Assembly (NCBI GenBank): GCA_025331435.1
Contig: JAIWNI010000099.1
Span: 1-64,000, forward strand
DNA: 64,000 nt
Direction: 5' to 3'
DNA from: Choanephora cucurbitarum
Lineage: Eukaryota; Mucoromycota; Mucoromycetes; Mucorales; Choanephoraceae
Under the pieces are notes generated by a model. It was given only the letters and a program-made list of their open reading frames with translations. It ran no database searches and was not told the DNA's origin. Each line of letters begins with the position of its first letter. Position 1 is the first letter of the stretch. Shown here in pieces: positions 11,267-21,858 of the stretch. Position numbers and translations under genes: made by a program.

Positions 11267-12290
11267 TAAGACAATGAGGCCGGTTCATCGACACCAGTCA
11301 AAGAAATATCCATGTCAGAAGAGGGAGCAGAGTCAACACCAGACACAGGAGAGGGAGAGCCAGCAGCAGAGCTAGCCTCTTCCTTGGATAGCCAACCTTG
11401 ACGAACAAAGTCGTAGGCTACCAATCGACGGTTTTGCTTACGGATATACCCAAGAGCACGAACAAGACGAGCTTATTGTAACTCACGGGCTTTAGCATTA
11501 AGCGCACCGGAGGAAGGATTAAAGTCAGTAAAATCGAGAGAGAGTACTTGTTCATTACCCTGAGAAGACCCTCCTTGTAAGCGGTATGAATCAACAAAGC
11601 TATGACATCAAGGGCTGGATAGTGCACATCAAGTACGCGGCTGTTATCCAATCCAATCAGACGTAGCTTCTGACGGAAGACAGAGAGATGAGCACGGTAC
11701 TTATTTGGCAAGTAGACATGCTCAAAGAGAGGTCCGTCTACAGGACCACCAACAGGAGGGGCAGAGACAACAAAGATACGGGCAGCCGCCTTACGGTGAC
11801 GGGAGCTGATCTTGACCTTAGGCTTGGCCTGAGCAGCAGTAGAAGAGGAGACCAACTTGTTGCTCTTACCATAAGCCTCACCAGGCGTAGGAGCAGGAGC
11901 AACCACTGACCCCAGTTGTGAACGACGCTCTTCATACTGTTTAAACTTGGCTTGAAAGGCAGCAAACCAAGCAGGAGGAGCAGGAGAAGAAGGAGAAGAA
12001 GGAGAAACCGAAGAGAGCAATGGAGCTCTACTTACCTCAGGAAGAAAGTCCATAACCAAGAAGGAAGGAGCAACAGAGATACCAAAGTCGAGGACAGCGT
12101 CTTTGTCAAGCTCGCGATGAATTGATCTCGAAGAGTTGCTGATGCCACTAACTCGAGATCTTGGTACGGTACGTAGTATGTTTGCAGGGATCAAGGGTGG
12201 TGAAAGTGAACTATGCAAGCGCTTACCGGAGAGAGTTGAAACTTTAACAATAGAGTTAGATACAATGATCGAAAGTTTTTGCAAAGTTTG
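11266..12290 (-). pseudogene. LINE ORF1-type protein, frameshifted
   Basis: The frame 11418-12284 encodes about 288 aa: an Ser/Pro-rich N-terminal half, then a basic part (KVKISSRHRKAAARIFVVS) and VLDVHYPALDVIALLIH. After a frameshift near 11480 another frame continues (GYIRKQNRRLVAYDFVRQGW) to a TAA at 11266-11268. Position directly upstream of the endonuclease-RT and on the same strand identifies it as ORF1 of the same LINE. No zinc knuckle or RRM is visible in it. The true start is unclear because the long frame opens with a TTG codon and upstream sequence is degraded. Confidence 0.75.
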
Positions 12291-13359
12291 AGCTGATTCT
12301 GATGATAGATTCTTTGTAGATGAAGTTTCAATGTCGAAATCAAGGTGATGCCGTTATCAGTGGTACCCAAATGTGCGGAATCAAAAGATGAATGCTTTGG
12401 AACAATAAGAACTGAGGGTTAATATTAAGAGAGAAAGGATTTTTCGGATTGCGGGTTTTCATTCCAAATAGCGGGAAATGTGATAGGAAATAGCACTTCC
12501 ACGCACAAACAACTAATTGAAGTAGATTGCAACCTTCCGTTTAGATACAATGCAAATAAGCAAAGATTTAAGCCACAATTGTTGAATAAGAAAAGAAAGA
12601 AGGTCTGAGTCAACCTAATTGGTACGAGACTATGATCTCTTTGAAAAATCAAGTGCTTACCAAATTCGCCAAGATACAAGACTTGATCGAATCGCAGTAT
12701 ATAACTGCCTTCTTCTTTATTTGCAAAAGCATGGATGCTTGATTTAGAGAGAAAAGCAAAAACACTAGCTGCAAAATTTTTTATATAAAATGACTAATTC
12801 TTGGTACAATATACAAGGACTAAGAACTCTGAAAACAAAGTGAAACGCCAGTGTTTTTTGGCAGCTGAGAATAATATATCTTAAATCTGAAACATAATTC
12901 ATCATTGCTACTGTTGACTATTGTTAATTATGCATACAAGTCAAAATATTTGACTTTTTTGTTGTAAAAAGATGAGGATTGTAGAAGGCCGTATTTTACT
13001 ACAAAACTAGTTATCAGTTCGAACATCAAAAATTGATGTTAACTTTTAAATCAATCAAGTTAGAACCTCCGTAAGATTATTAGTAGATTTTCCTCGAATA
13101 AGAAGTTCTATTATAAAACTTATTTCGTTAATATCAAAAGCTCTCTAATCAGTTTGAGTTCCAATACGTTAGAGTATGAACAATCATTGAAGCGTAGAAT
13201 TGCTGGCTTTATCTTTTATTTCTTAAGAATGAAAGGTTCACAAACCTTCGCTTAACTTTAAAATTCATTCAATGACCGGCATCATTAAAATATTCTCTAA
13301 ACTCAAAAACTCTCGCGATCAAATGCAAAAGAAGTCTGTGTTGACATTTTCATTCAACA
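12291..13359. other. AT-rich spacer, no feature seen
   Basis: AT-rich sequence between the LINE and the Mutator-like remnant. Part of it next to 12290 may be 5' untranslated LINE sequence. A short minus-strand frame (12425-12679) resembles nothing I recognise. No inverted repeat or RNA gene was seen. Confidence 0.5.
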
Positions 13360-14600
13360 GGCAGTTTGAAAGTCAAGAACAAGCGAAGGAATCTGTTTTG
13401 GCTTTTGGAAAGTAGTTTTACGTCGTCTTTTCTGTCAAGGACTCCCATCCGAAGAGAGGTGACTTCCACTTTATAGCAACTATGATAGATTTAAGCTCGA
13501 AAGAGAATCTAGAAATTACAATAAGTTAGTTGTGAATTCCGAAAATGAAGAAGTAGAAACTATCATTGTGGATGATGTCTCATTAGTTAAGGCAGTAAAA
13601 GAGAAGTTTGAAAAGTCCTTCTAAAAGGCGGTATGCTCTGCTTTCATGAAGTTATTCAGCTTCATTGCTGAGGCCACTGAAATGATTCATACCTATCCAG
13701 CTACTAGTGATATAATCATCTATGCTATTTATTATAAGCAATTGCCCGAAATTATGAGCCGCATCTATTCCATTTAAGCAAGCAATCATAACAATCCGGC
13801 CTCTAGTTTGATAGAAGCATTTAGCATTCGACTAGATCATACTAAAATCAAAACTCATTTTATTTCAAATTTAACTCTCAAATCCTCAAATGCCAAAAAC
13901 ATATTAGTCAAAGACATTCTAGCATTCAAAAATTGTTTCTCAAAAGCCAAGACGGCAAAGAAATGTAGTCTTTGATTACAGAACTTGAGAATCTTGGATA
14001 TGTTGTACGAATTCAAGCTAAAGCTCGAAATGAAGTTTGTAGCTTGCTCTTTACCTCCGAAAGGGCAGTCAAAGAAACAAAAATGTGGCCCGAGGCTTTG
14101 ACCTTTGATGCAACCTATAAGACAAATGCTCATAGAATGTCTTTGGCCAACATTGTCGGCACAAGCAACGTTTCTTTAATCAGGAAAGGAAACAAGCTTG
14201 CTGTTGCTGCTGATCTTATTAGCTCCAAAACTGAGGCTATTTATACCTGAGTTTTTGAAGGATTAAGAGACGACGCTTGATTCAGAGGTACCAAGTACAA
14301 TCTTTCCTCTGTAGTTGTTACAAATAGCAAATAAGCATTTCGAAACGTAACTGAAGTTTCCTTGCCTAAAAGTCAGCATCTCCTTTGTTCTTAATACTTG
14401 CGGAATACTATAGAGATCGAGATAAGTGGCGTTCTCATCTTGCTGAGGATTTTCCAGAAACTCTTTCAAGCTTTGAAGACATTGTCCGAGTTGAAGAACG
14501 CTTCACATCGAGTGATTTTATCGCTTTGGATTATCTTCGAGGTATTTAAGCAGATACAGTTACTTTTTCATCAGAAGTTGAAGTAATTCTTTTGTTGCTT
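13360..14600 (+). pseudogene. Mutator-like (MULE/FAR1-type) transposase remnant
   Basis: Plus-strand frames broken by stops and shifts give, in order: a FAR1-like N-terminal stretch (FYVVFSVKDSHPKRGDFHFI, about 13415-13475; YDRFKLERES, about 13482-13512), a HNNPASS segment near 13790, and a clear MULE catalytic core in 13972-14250. The core reads ALTFDATYKTNAHRMSLANI, followed by SSKTEAIYTW, the usual spacing for this transposase superfamily. The first catalytic Asp is in TFDATYKTN. Downstream pieces (FPETLSSFEDIVRVEER, about 14450-14500) are in another frame. Terminal inverted repeats and a 9-bp target duplication were not found. Inactive. Confidence 0.75.
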
Positions 14601-17337
14601 AGCCTTTTGAAAGAAGGCGAAATGGAACACTGGGCTGGCATTAATTCTAACAACTACGCCCGTAGGGTAACCAAATCTTAAATAGGGCAGAAGGGTTTCA
14701 CTTCGGTTTGAAAAGAGCATTAGATCAATATGACAAACAAGGTTACATTTCTCCTCTGCGTCTTCTCGTATTTTTATTATGTCGATTTTAACTGTGCGCC
14801 TACTGGAAGACTCAAGAAGTTTGCCTTTCCTCAGTCAATTTGGGATCATAATCGCTTGCGATCTTTATTTCCTAGTGCGCTTATGTCTAAATTCATTTCC
14901 TTAAACCTCATTCATCTATACTCTCTTTATGTTCTCTTTATGCTATCTAATTATAATAGATCAAGCTGTAAAATATTTTTATTTTTTTGCTTTTGGAGCT
15001 CTTAATCCGTGTACCAAGAATTAGCTTTTTTTTAAAAAAAAAGGTACACGCTCACAATTATGTTAAACACCTGTTGATGAGTGAAAAAAGTGCAGTACAT
15101 CTTAGTGATTTTAATTCAAAAACACTTCTACACCACATAAGCTTTGGAAAGCAGAATGAAATGACTCTTTTTGCAAACAAGCGAAGTAGTTATGAATTCG
15201 GCAAGCTTGGAGTGGTTTGGTTTAGCAAGTCGTTACATGAGGTTATATTTGGAGTAACCTCCAACATAAAAACTACTTTCAGCGTTAATGAGAACTACTA
15301 GCCAATTCACTTTCTTGTGAATGATCAAAATTTCTTTGCATTTGTCGCTTGAGGTAAGTGAGGTTATTGAGACAGAAAGCGGCGAGGATCTCTGTGTAAT
15401 GAACGACATTACGTACGGAGTCGTTGGATGTTTACATGGGGAACATTGTTTCTACAATAAAAGGTGGTCATTATACCAAGCCATGAACTAGACACCTGTT
15501 AGTGTTCATTTGAACATCTGGAGATGATTATGAGTATATATATTTGCGGAAAGGGTATGCGATGTAGCGAACTGCATCATACAAAGTATTGATAGATTCA
15601 TGTATTATTAAAGTCCATCAAAATATGCCTTTCTAGAATTATTTGAATACTACTATATAAAGTACATCCTCTTCAAAAGTAACTAAAGAGATATTTAATA
15701 CACTTCTATTTCGACTCTGACATTGAATACGTTTCTGAATAGTAATTGTGCCACACTCAAAACGTCTAGTCCAGGACAAATCAGAGACCAAACCGATACA
15801 TCAAGAAATCGTGTCAGGATTGTGGTGATTATATCACAAAAATCTTAAATCAGATACAAAACTGATAGGACTCACAAAGAAGCATTGAATGCTTATTCAT
15901 AATTGAGGTGATATGAGCACATCTAGTCTCAGCAATGACAACAAGGCTACAAGAAAGACCAAATAATTCATAACAGATCTAACATCAGAAATAAAGTAAA
16001 GGATCTAAATCCTTACTAAATAAAAGAATCCAACTGAAGTCAATAAGGCTCAGCCTAAAGAACTAGACTCAAGAGATGGTATCACATCATTCAGTAGCCT
16101 AAGTCCTCGGGATAAGGAATGATGATGACAATTAAAGTTACAAGTAACATTAATACACTAATGTGGTACTAACTCCATAATCCGTGAGTACAGCAAAGTC
16201 TCTATTGAAAGCATATGAATAATCGTTGTTAGAGGACTTTAGTTCTGAAACCTTTTTTCGAAGTAATAAACAGTTAAAAACAATCTCATTATACTCACTC
16301 TCTATGCTTCTATTATCTTTTGTCTAACTTTTCTTTAGATCTCTTTCAAAACATCACAATAATAAAAAGATTAAGAATATTACACAAGCGTCAATCTAGC
16401 CATACTAAATTTAAAGTCCTGATACCAGTGTATCCAAAAAACGGTAAAAACACAGGGCGATGGTATAGCAAAAAATTAAGACTTCAACCGTAATAATAAA
16501 GAATCTTTCCGTGTCATATGATGACAATATGGGTTTGTAAAATCAATTCACAACTTGGTAAATGCAGACTATAGAAAAGTTTATAAACCAGCTCAGAATT
16601 TAGTTCTGAAATAATATTCGACTAGAACAAAAGGGTTATTAAAATACTCTGTTGTATAAAACAACAGAAATATACGTTATTTTCCTCTATCTATACTCGG
16701 AAAGTGAGTAAACATTTTAGAAAGCAATACATTTGAGTGTTTCACTTAATAGTTAAGTTTTCGCTGCTTATTTGGCAGGAAGTTTAGTATTACTCCTGAA
16801 TTTAAGATGTCATGTGGTTTACCTCAAACTAATGTTACCTAAGATCTTTTCTGTACTAAAAGGAATAATGATATTGTATTGTTTGTATAGCAATACAAGA
16901 GTATTAAAGTTGGCTTGCTATAAATAATTGCTCAGAGATAGATAGTACAAGATGTGGCTAAAGATCAGACAATGTGCATCATGGGCCAGGCCTTTTCCCA
17001 TCACCAAATCGAAATATACAAATAGAGGCACATTTTGTTAAACAGAGAAAGGTTGCTCACTTTTCATTTAATAAACTTAGTTGAGTGTTAGTTATACTTT
17101 GCTAGTTTTCTTTTTTAACTTATTGCTTCTGATAAAACATCCACCTATACAACATATTCATTTGACTTTTTGTTTTTGTTTTAGATGTTGTATACATGCC
17201 ATATTGGGAACGGAAACGATTCCTAAAGTCAGATTAATCACAGCATTAACATAAATGGAAAGATTCATCCGTCAGTTCTAGACATTCTAAGTGAAACTAA
17301 AAAAAGTACAAGATAATGAATTACTCGGTTAATAGAT
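14601..17337. other. AT-rich gene desert
   Basis: Low-complexity, AT-rich DNA. Short frames at 14730-15005 and 14987-15301 show no recognisable domain and have biased composition. They may be further decayed transposon sequence. A small hairpin (CTGTTGT...ACAACAG) sits near 16649. No tRNA, rRNA or multi-exon gene was found. Confidence 0.5.
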
Positions 17338-17447
17338 TGGATCCATCATTAGTATAAATAGAGATAGAAAATACATATTAAATAAAGAAAAGCTTTTCTT
17401 TATTTAATATGTATTTTCTATCTCTATTTATACTAATGATGGATCCA
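17338..17447. repeat. Perfect 110-bp palindrome
   Basis: Two 55-bp arms are exact reverse complements with no spacer; the centre lies between 17392 and 17393 in AAAGCTTT. The inner 108 bp is bounded by GGATCC on both sides (17339-17344 and 17441-17446). Similarity continues about ten bases further out with three mismatches. The arms contain no coding sequence. It could be a MITE without loop, a break-repair or fold-back product, or an assembly or cloning artefact; the BamHI-like ends make the last worth excluding. Confidence 0.97.
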
Positions 17448-17814
17448 GTTTATTGAAGGAGTATCTCCTGTTGAACCATCTACACAACATGGCATGTTGG
17501 ATTACGAACTTGCTACTTTGATACAAATGAAATACGCCACTGACAACTAGCTTGGAAGTACACACGATTAAACGTGCTAAACGATCAATCAAACACTGAA
17601 TGATATCTGTTAACAGCGCGTGTACTTACAAAAGATACAAACGATTTACTTTTATTTCTAGTAACTACTCGCCTGCATAGACAAGAATGAATGATATCTG
17701 AGACAAACTAATGTAGTATACAAAAGACCTTTCACATCTACAATAAAGCAGTAATTCTCTGTCTGATTTCAATCTTCCGACTATTTTTAGACACTTGACA
17801 AACCATCTTAAATT

Positions 17815-18145
17815 TATCTGTTAAGTCAGGAGAATTAAACAAGACTAAAGAGAGGGTTTTAGTCAATACAAGGATTGAATGACAATACAAATTGAGTATG
17901 GTGACACAGAATATGATCTGTTTCTTATTTCAGATATGATGAAAATTACATGATATATGTACTTTACGATATATCGTATTTGTCTTACAATTCGTTATGT
18001 TTGTTCTACTTGCGATGTATAGTAATTTATCTGTTAAGTCAAGATGAGTTAAACAAGATCAAAGAGAGGGTTTTATTCAGTGCAGAATGAGATTGTGAAT
18101 ATAATTGAGCTTGGTAACACAAAGTGGAGTTGTGTCTTAAATAAA
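17815..18145. repeat. Diverged direct repeat, about 120 bp, 211 bp apart
   Basis: The segment 17815-17935 and the segment 18026-18145 align in the same orientation. Shared blocks are TTTATCTGTTAAGTCA, TTAAACAAGA, AAAGAGAGGGTTTTA and GGTAACACA (GGTGACACA in the first copy). No reading frame is conserved. The copies are old and AT-rich, and lie just upstream of the tRNA gene. Confidence 0.8.
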
Positions 18146-18403
18146 TGTCTTGATTTAATGATGCATCTGGCTTATGATACATCATATAGACCTCCCAAAT
18201 CAACACATTCAAAAAACAATCAATGTCATGATAACTAATTTACAATTAAAAGTTGTTAAAGTTTCATTTCTGCATATCTGCATTAAACTTCATTTAACTC
18301 ATTTCCCATGGCCAAGTAAACTGCAAAAATAAAATCAAAAGTCACGTGACTTATTTATATTTCAAACGTATATAATATGTTAACAACTGAGATAAATAAT
18401 TAA

Positions 18404-18477
18404 GGTTTCTTGGTGTAGTTGGTTATCACGTCTGCTTAACACGCAGACGGTCGCCAGTTCGAGTCTGGCAGAAATCA
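18404..18477 (+). tRNA. tRNA-Val (anticodon AAC)
   Basis: A 74-nt cloverleaf without intron. The acceptor stem GGTTTCT pairs with AGAAATC (one G-T wobble), with discriminator A at 18477. The D arm contains TGGTGTAGTTGG (A box). The anticodon stem TCTGC/GCAGA encloses the loop TTAACAC with anticodon AAC, which reads GUU valine codons. The T arm GCCAG/CTGGC encloses TTCGAGT (B box). A TTTTT run at 18480-18484 can serve as the Pol III terminator. CCA is not encoded, as expected for a eukaryote. It is the only RNA gene recognised in the window. Confidence 0.96.
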
Positions 18478-18484
18478 ATTTTTA

Positions 18485-18878
18485 GTATTTTTGCGATTAA
18501 AGTGAGACGTTTCCACGCATGTTGAAACGCTTATGTAAGGGAGATAAGTTTTTAAGAGGTGTTACAGGACAAAGGATAGTTTTTGCAGTAGCTCGTAAAA
18601 GCGAGTCAAAAAGATGTAACGGAGCAATCAGGCAGCAAGGTTATATGTAATGAGTACCACGTTGTTTGGGTAACGAACCGTAAAGTAATGTAGATAGAGA
18701 GAATAAAGAAATAAAAAGAGATGTAATAAAAGAATACAATGACCTGTAATAAGTATCAAGGAAACTAATCAAATAAGTGGATTTAGGTAATGACTATATG
18801 TCCAACTACAACCAAGTGTAAAGTAGATAAGATAGATAATAATTAAGCTTATAGAATAAGAAAGATTTAAAAAGCTTA
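18485..18878. other. Spacer between tRNA and MITE
   Basis: AT-rich sequence with no frame, repeat or RNA gene that I can support. Confidence 0.5.
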
Positions 18879-19086
18879 TACAGTACTACCCCGCAATAAC
18901 GGAATCAATATTGCATGGTTTTGGTGCTGTACAAACGTCAAATTACACTTACTTTGGATATATACTTTTCACATTGTATCATTGGTTCCTTCTCGATTTA
19001 TGCAGTGATAGAAGACGACGGAATTCCCGCAACAATGAGCAACTCTGCATCCATACCAAATTACGTTATTGCGGGGTAGTACTGTA
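18879..19086. mobile_element. MITE with pogo/Tc1-like ends
   Basis: Terminal inverted repeats of about 24 bp, CAGTACTACCCCGCAATAAC at 18881 and its complement ending at 19084, are flanked by TA on both sides (TATA if the neighbouring bases are counted). The ends and the TA target duplication fit a miniature element mobilised by a Tc1/mariner-superfamily (pogo-like) transposase. About 200 bp lie between the ends and contain no gene. The ends differ from those of the Tc1-type element at 6638-7980, so that transposase is not the likely driver. Confidence 0.88.
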
Positions 19087-20251
19087 TACTATTCTAAAAG
19101 AAGTCATGTTGGACTTGCAAACTAATAATTTAAACACCCAAGTTAATGAGTCGTTATGAATGAAAAGTCAGAGAAGAATTCTAATAATTTGTTGTGTAAT
19201 AAAAGATCAAGAGGAACTGTCAAATGAGTTGAATACCAATTAGGAAATACAGATTTAAATACTAGTGAAAATCTTGTGTGCCACAATAAGCAATCAGGTA
19301 GCAAAGACACATACAATGAGCACCGACTTTCAGAGAGTACAGCTAAAAATATGTATAAAAGAAAAAGGAATACAACGATAGAGTCCAATGTCAAGAAACT
19401 TTAGACCATACAATAGGGCGAGATGTGTTAACACTTGACCAGAACAACCCAAAATGAAGAAGAATTAAATCTAAGTTGACATTATATTAGAAGAGAATCA
19501 AAGGCATTATACAAAGATCTAAGAGGCGATATTAGTCACGTAACAACTGATCCTAACAGTCATTATGTAAATGTATTTATAATATATACTGCATTAATCT
19601 GATACAATAAGGCAGAGAAGATTAAATGAGCAAGTGCTTCTAACAAAGATCAAAAAAACTGTAGAAGAGGAGATACAACTTTGATTTCAGGGAACGTGAA
19701 ATAAGTTCGAAAATGTTTCTATAATCGTGTTGATGATTGTGCAAATGTGGTTCATCCTAAGAAGATTGAACCATTTGTTTTGAATAGTTAAATAATATCG
19801 TTTCGCAAATCTCAGGCAAACACCAAAAAAGCCTATTGTAAACAAGTAGATTGCATAACAAAAATTCAATTGTTTTCTTATATGGTGGCTTAACGTAATA
19901 CATTGACTAGTGGAATAAGTCAATATGCTATCGCACTTGCAACATTATTACGCGCAATACTCTCTTTTTAAACGACTTGAAAAACAAGTTATTTGATCAC
20001 AAGCTTACTATAGTTGCAATCATTCAGGGAGAAAGTATTTGGATGTTACAATTATCTCCAATCTGGTTTTGAAATAGCCAAAAGAAAACAAGGTGTGCAT
20101 ACATTCAGCAATTTATACGATTGAGAGGTAAGTCGAATCAGTATGTTCTAACCTAAAAGAGCCATGTTCTGTCTACAAATAACTCAGTTCAGGAGAAGAA
20201 ACAATTTGCTTGTGTATGTTTCGTACATTACTTTATTACTTTAAAGGGAAA
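19087..20251. other. AT-rich spacer before the gene-dense region
   Basis: AT-rich DNA with short frames only (for example 19687-19923, minus), none with a recognisable domain. It includes the 3' flank of the 7-TM gene. Nothing else supported. Confidence 0.5.
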
Positions 20252-21626
20252 TTAATAACTATGTAAAGGCCTTGCGCTAATATGCGAGTTCTGATTTGAT
20301 GTAATGCTTCCACTACTACTGTTATCTTCATGATAATTCTTGCTGTTGGCACTTATTTTGCTATCGCGATCTAGCTGAATGGATCCAAAATCAACAAATT
20401 CAGGTTTGCCATGAGTAGGATTAGGTTCAACTGCATCAAAGGTAAGTTCTGCAGATATATGATCCACTGTCTGGAAAGTCTTGTTTTTGTTTCCCTGATC
20501 ACCCTTATTACTATCCTTATGATTTGTTGTTACCTAAAAATGATTTTAATTTTAAAAAAAGAACTTATTGTTTTGTATAGCTTGTATTCTTACCCAATAT
20601 ACAGTAACTGCGTTAATCTAAAAAATAGACAGAAGTTCGTTTTTTAGCATTTCAAATAGAAAAAAAAAAGAATTAATTTGCTAGTCTATGACTTACCGTA
20701 ACATCTACAGTACACATCGTAAGACAAACAAGACCTCTTTCATGTCCTTTTGTGATGACTACTACAAGTACATTGGCAAACGAAATAAGCAAGGAGACAA
20801 TAGATGCTACCATGGTGCGTCTAGCAAGTTTATAGAGTCTGCTTCGCTTCCAATTGCTCCTTGAAGTTAAACCGATATTCATTAATGGAGCCATAAAAAG
20901 CCAGGTGAGATAGAGATTCAAGACCTTGTAGTTATTAGAAGAAAACAATCAATTTAAAATATTCTTGTTTTTTTGGCTTGCCAACAGTATCACTTACAAA
21001 ATCATATACCTAAAACGATAAACATGAGTGACAATACATTTAATCAAAATGATGAAAATACATTACTATAAGTGGGACACTTGCAACTAGTTGCAAACCA
21101 ATAGTGCATTTTCCATCTGTCTCCAAATAAATGTTTCGATATGTTAACATTAGGGCAAAGATGATTATAAAAGGGCATAATAAGACTAAATGAAATCGAT
21201 ACTGGCGTGTTTTTAAACGGGCTGTCTTGACAGCAGTGACTAGATGAATACGCTCAATCAGCCATGCATAAACTACAACCTTACTGCCAGCATAAAATAT
21301 ATCACAAGAAAGCATGCCTAAAGTACAGGAGACAATGTTGTCTATAGCAAATGACAGTCAATAAGCTTTTCCATTGACCTAAAGAAACAAAACATACTGT
21401 TGTTTGTTGACACAATGACAACAGAAGTAGTGGCAAAAGCCCAAGACAACAAATATAACAAGATAACCATGAATCGACCGTAGTTGATTGTTTTGACCTT
21501 TTCTCCAAATGTCTTTGATCCAACTGCAGTAGCCAGTACAGTAATACAGATTAATGAGATGAGTTCCGAGATAATTTCCAAGATATCGGGGCCAACAAGG
21601 CCATAATCAACATGCTGTATATCCAT
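20252..21626 (-). CDS. Seven-transmembrane receptor-like membrane protein
   Basis: A six-exon minus-strand model: 21626-21398, 21317-21067, 21009-20998, 20924-20697, 20617-20594 and 20533-20252, giving 341 aa. All introns are GT-AG (57-80 nt) and frames join without a break, including a 12-nt micro-exon and a 24-nt exon. Hydrophobic segments in order: about residues 13-36, 52-72, 77-104, 120-140, 149-185 (two passes, with VYDFVLNLYLTW in the second), 205-228 and 235-255, so about seven passes. The C-terminal tail of some 90 residues is hydrophilic and Ser/Asn-rich. The fold suggests a receptor or sensor at the plasma membrane. I do not recognise a ligand family, and similarity to rhodopsins or Stm1-type receptors is not evident. 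Confidence 0.75.
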
Positions 21627-21858
21627 TCTTAGATATGTACTTCAATCACTATCTAAGCTTTAAAAAGAACAAATGTCTAAAAAAAAAAGAGAGAGAGATA
21701 AAAAAAAAAAAGACATAGATTTATAGTAGTGAAGAGGTACCGAGTAAATGAATAAAAAAAAGCAGGTTTTCTCCTTAAATACAGAAAGTGTATGTATTTG
21801 TCATTTTTTAAGGGGATGACTTTGCTTAATAGAAAAGAAAAGGGTTCTGTACTTTAGT

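Noticed and set aside
14730..15301. Frames of 91 and 104 codons after the MULE core
   Set aside because: No family recognised; could be further transposon decay, but not enough to call a gene.
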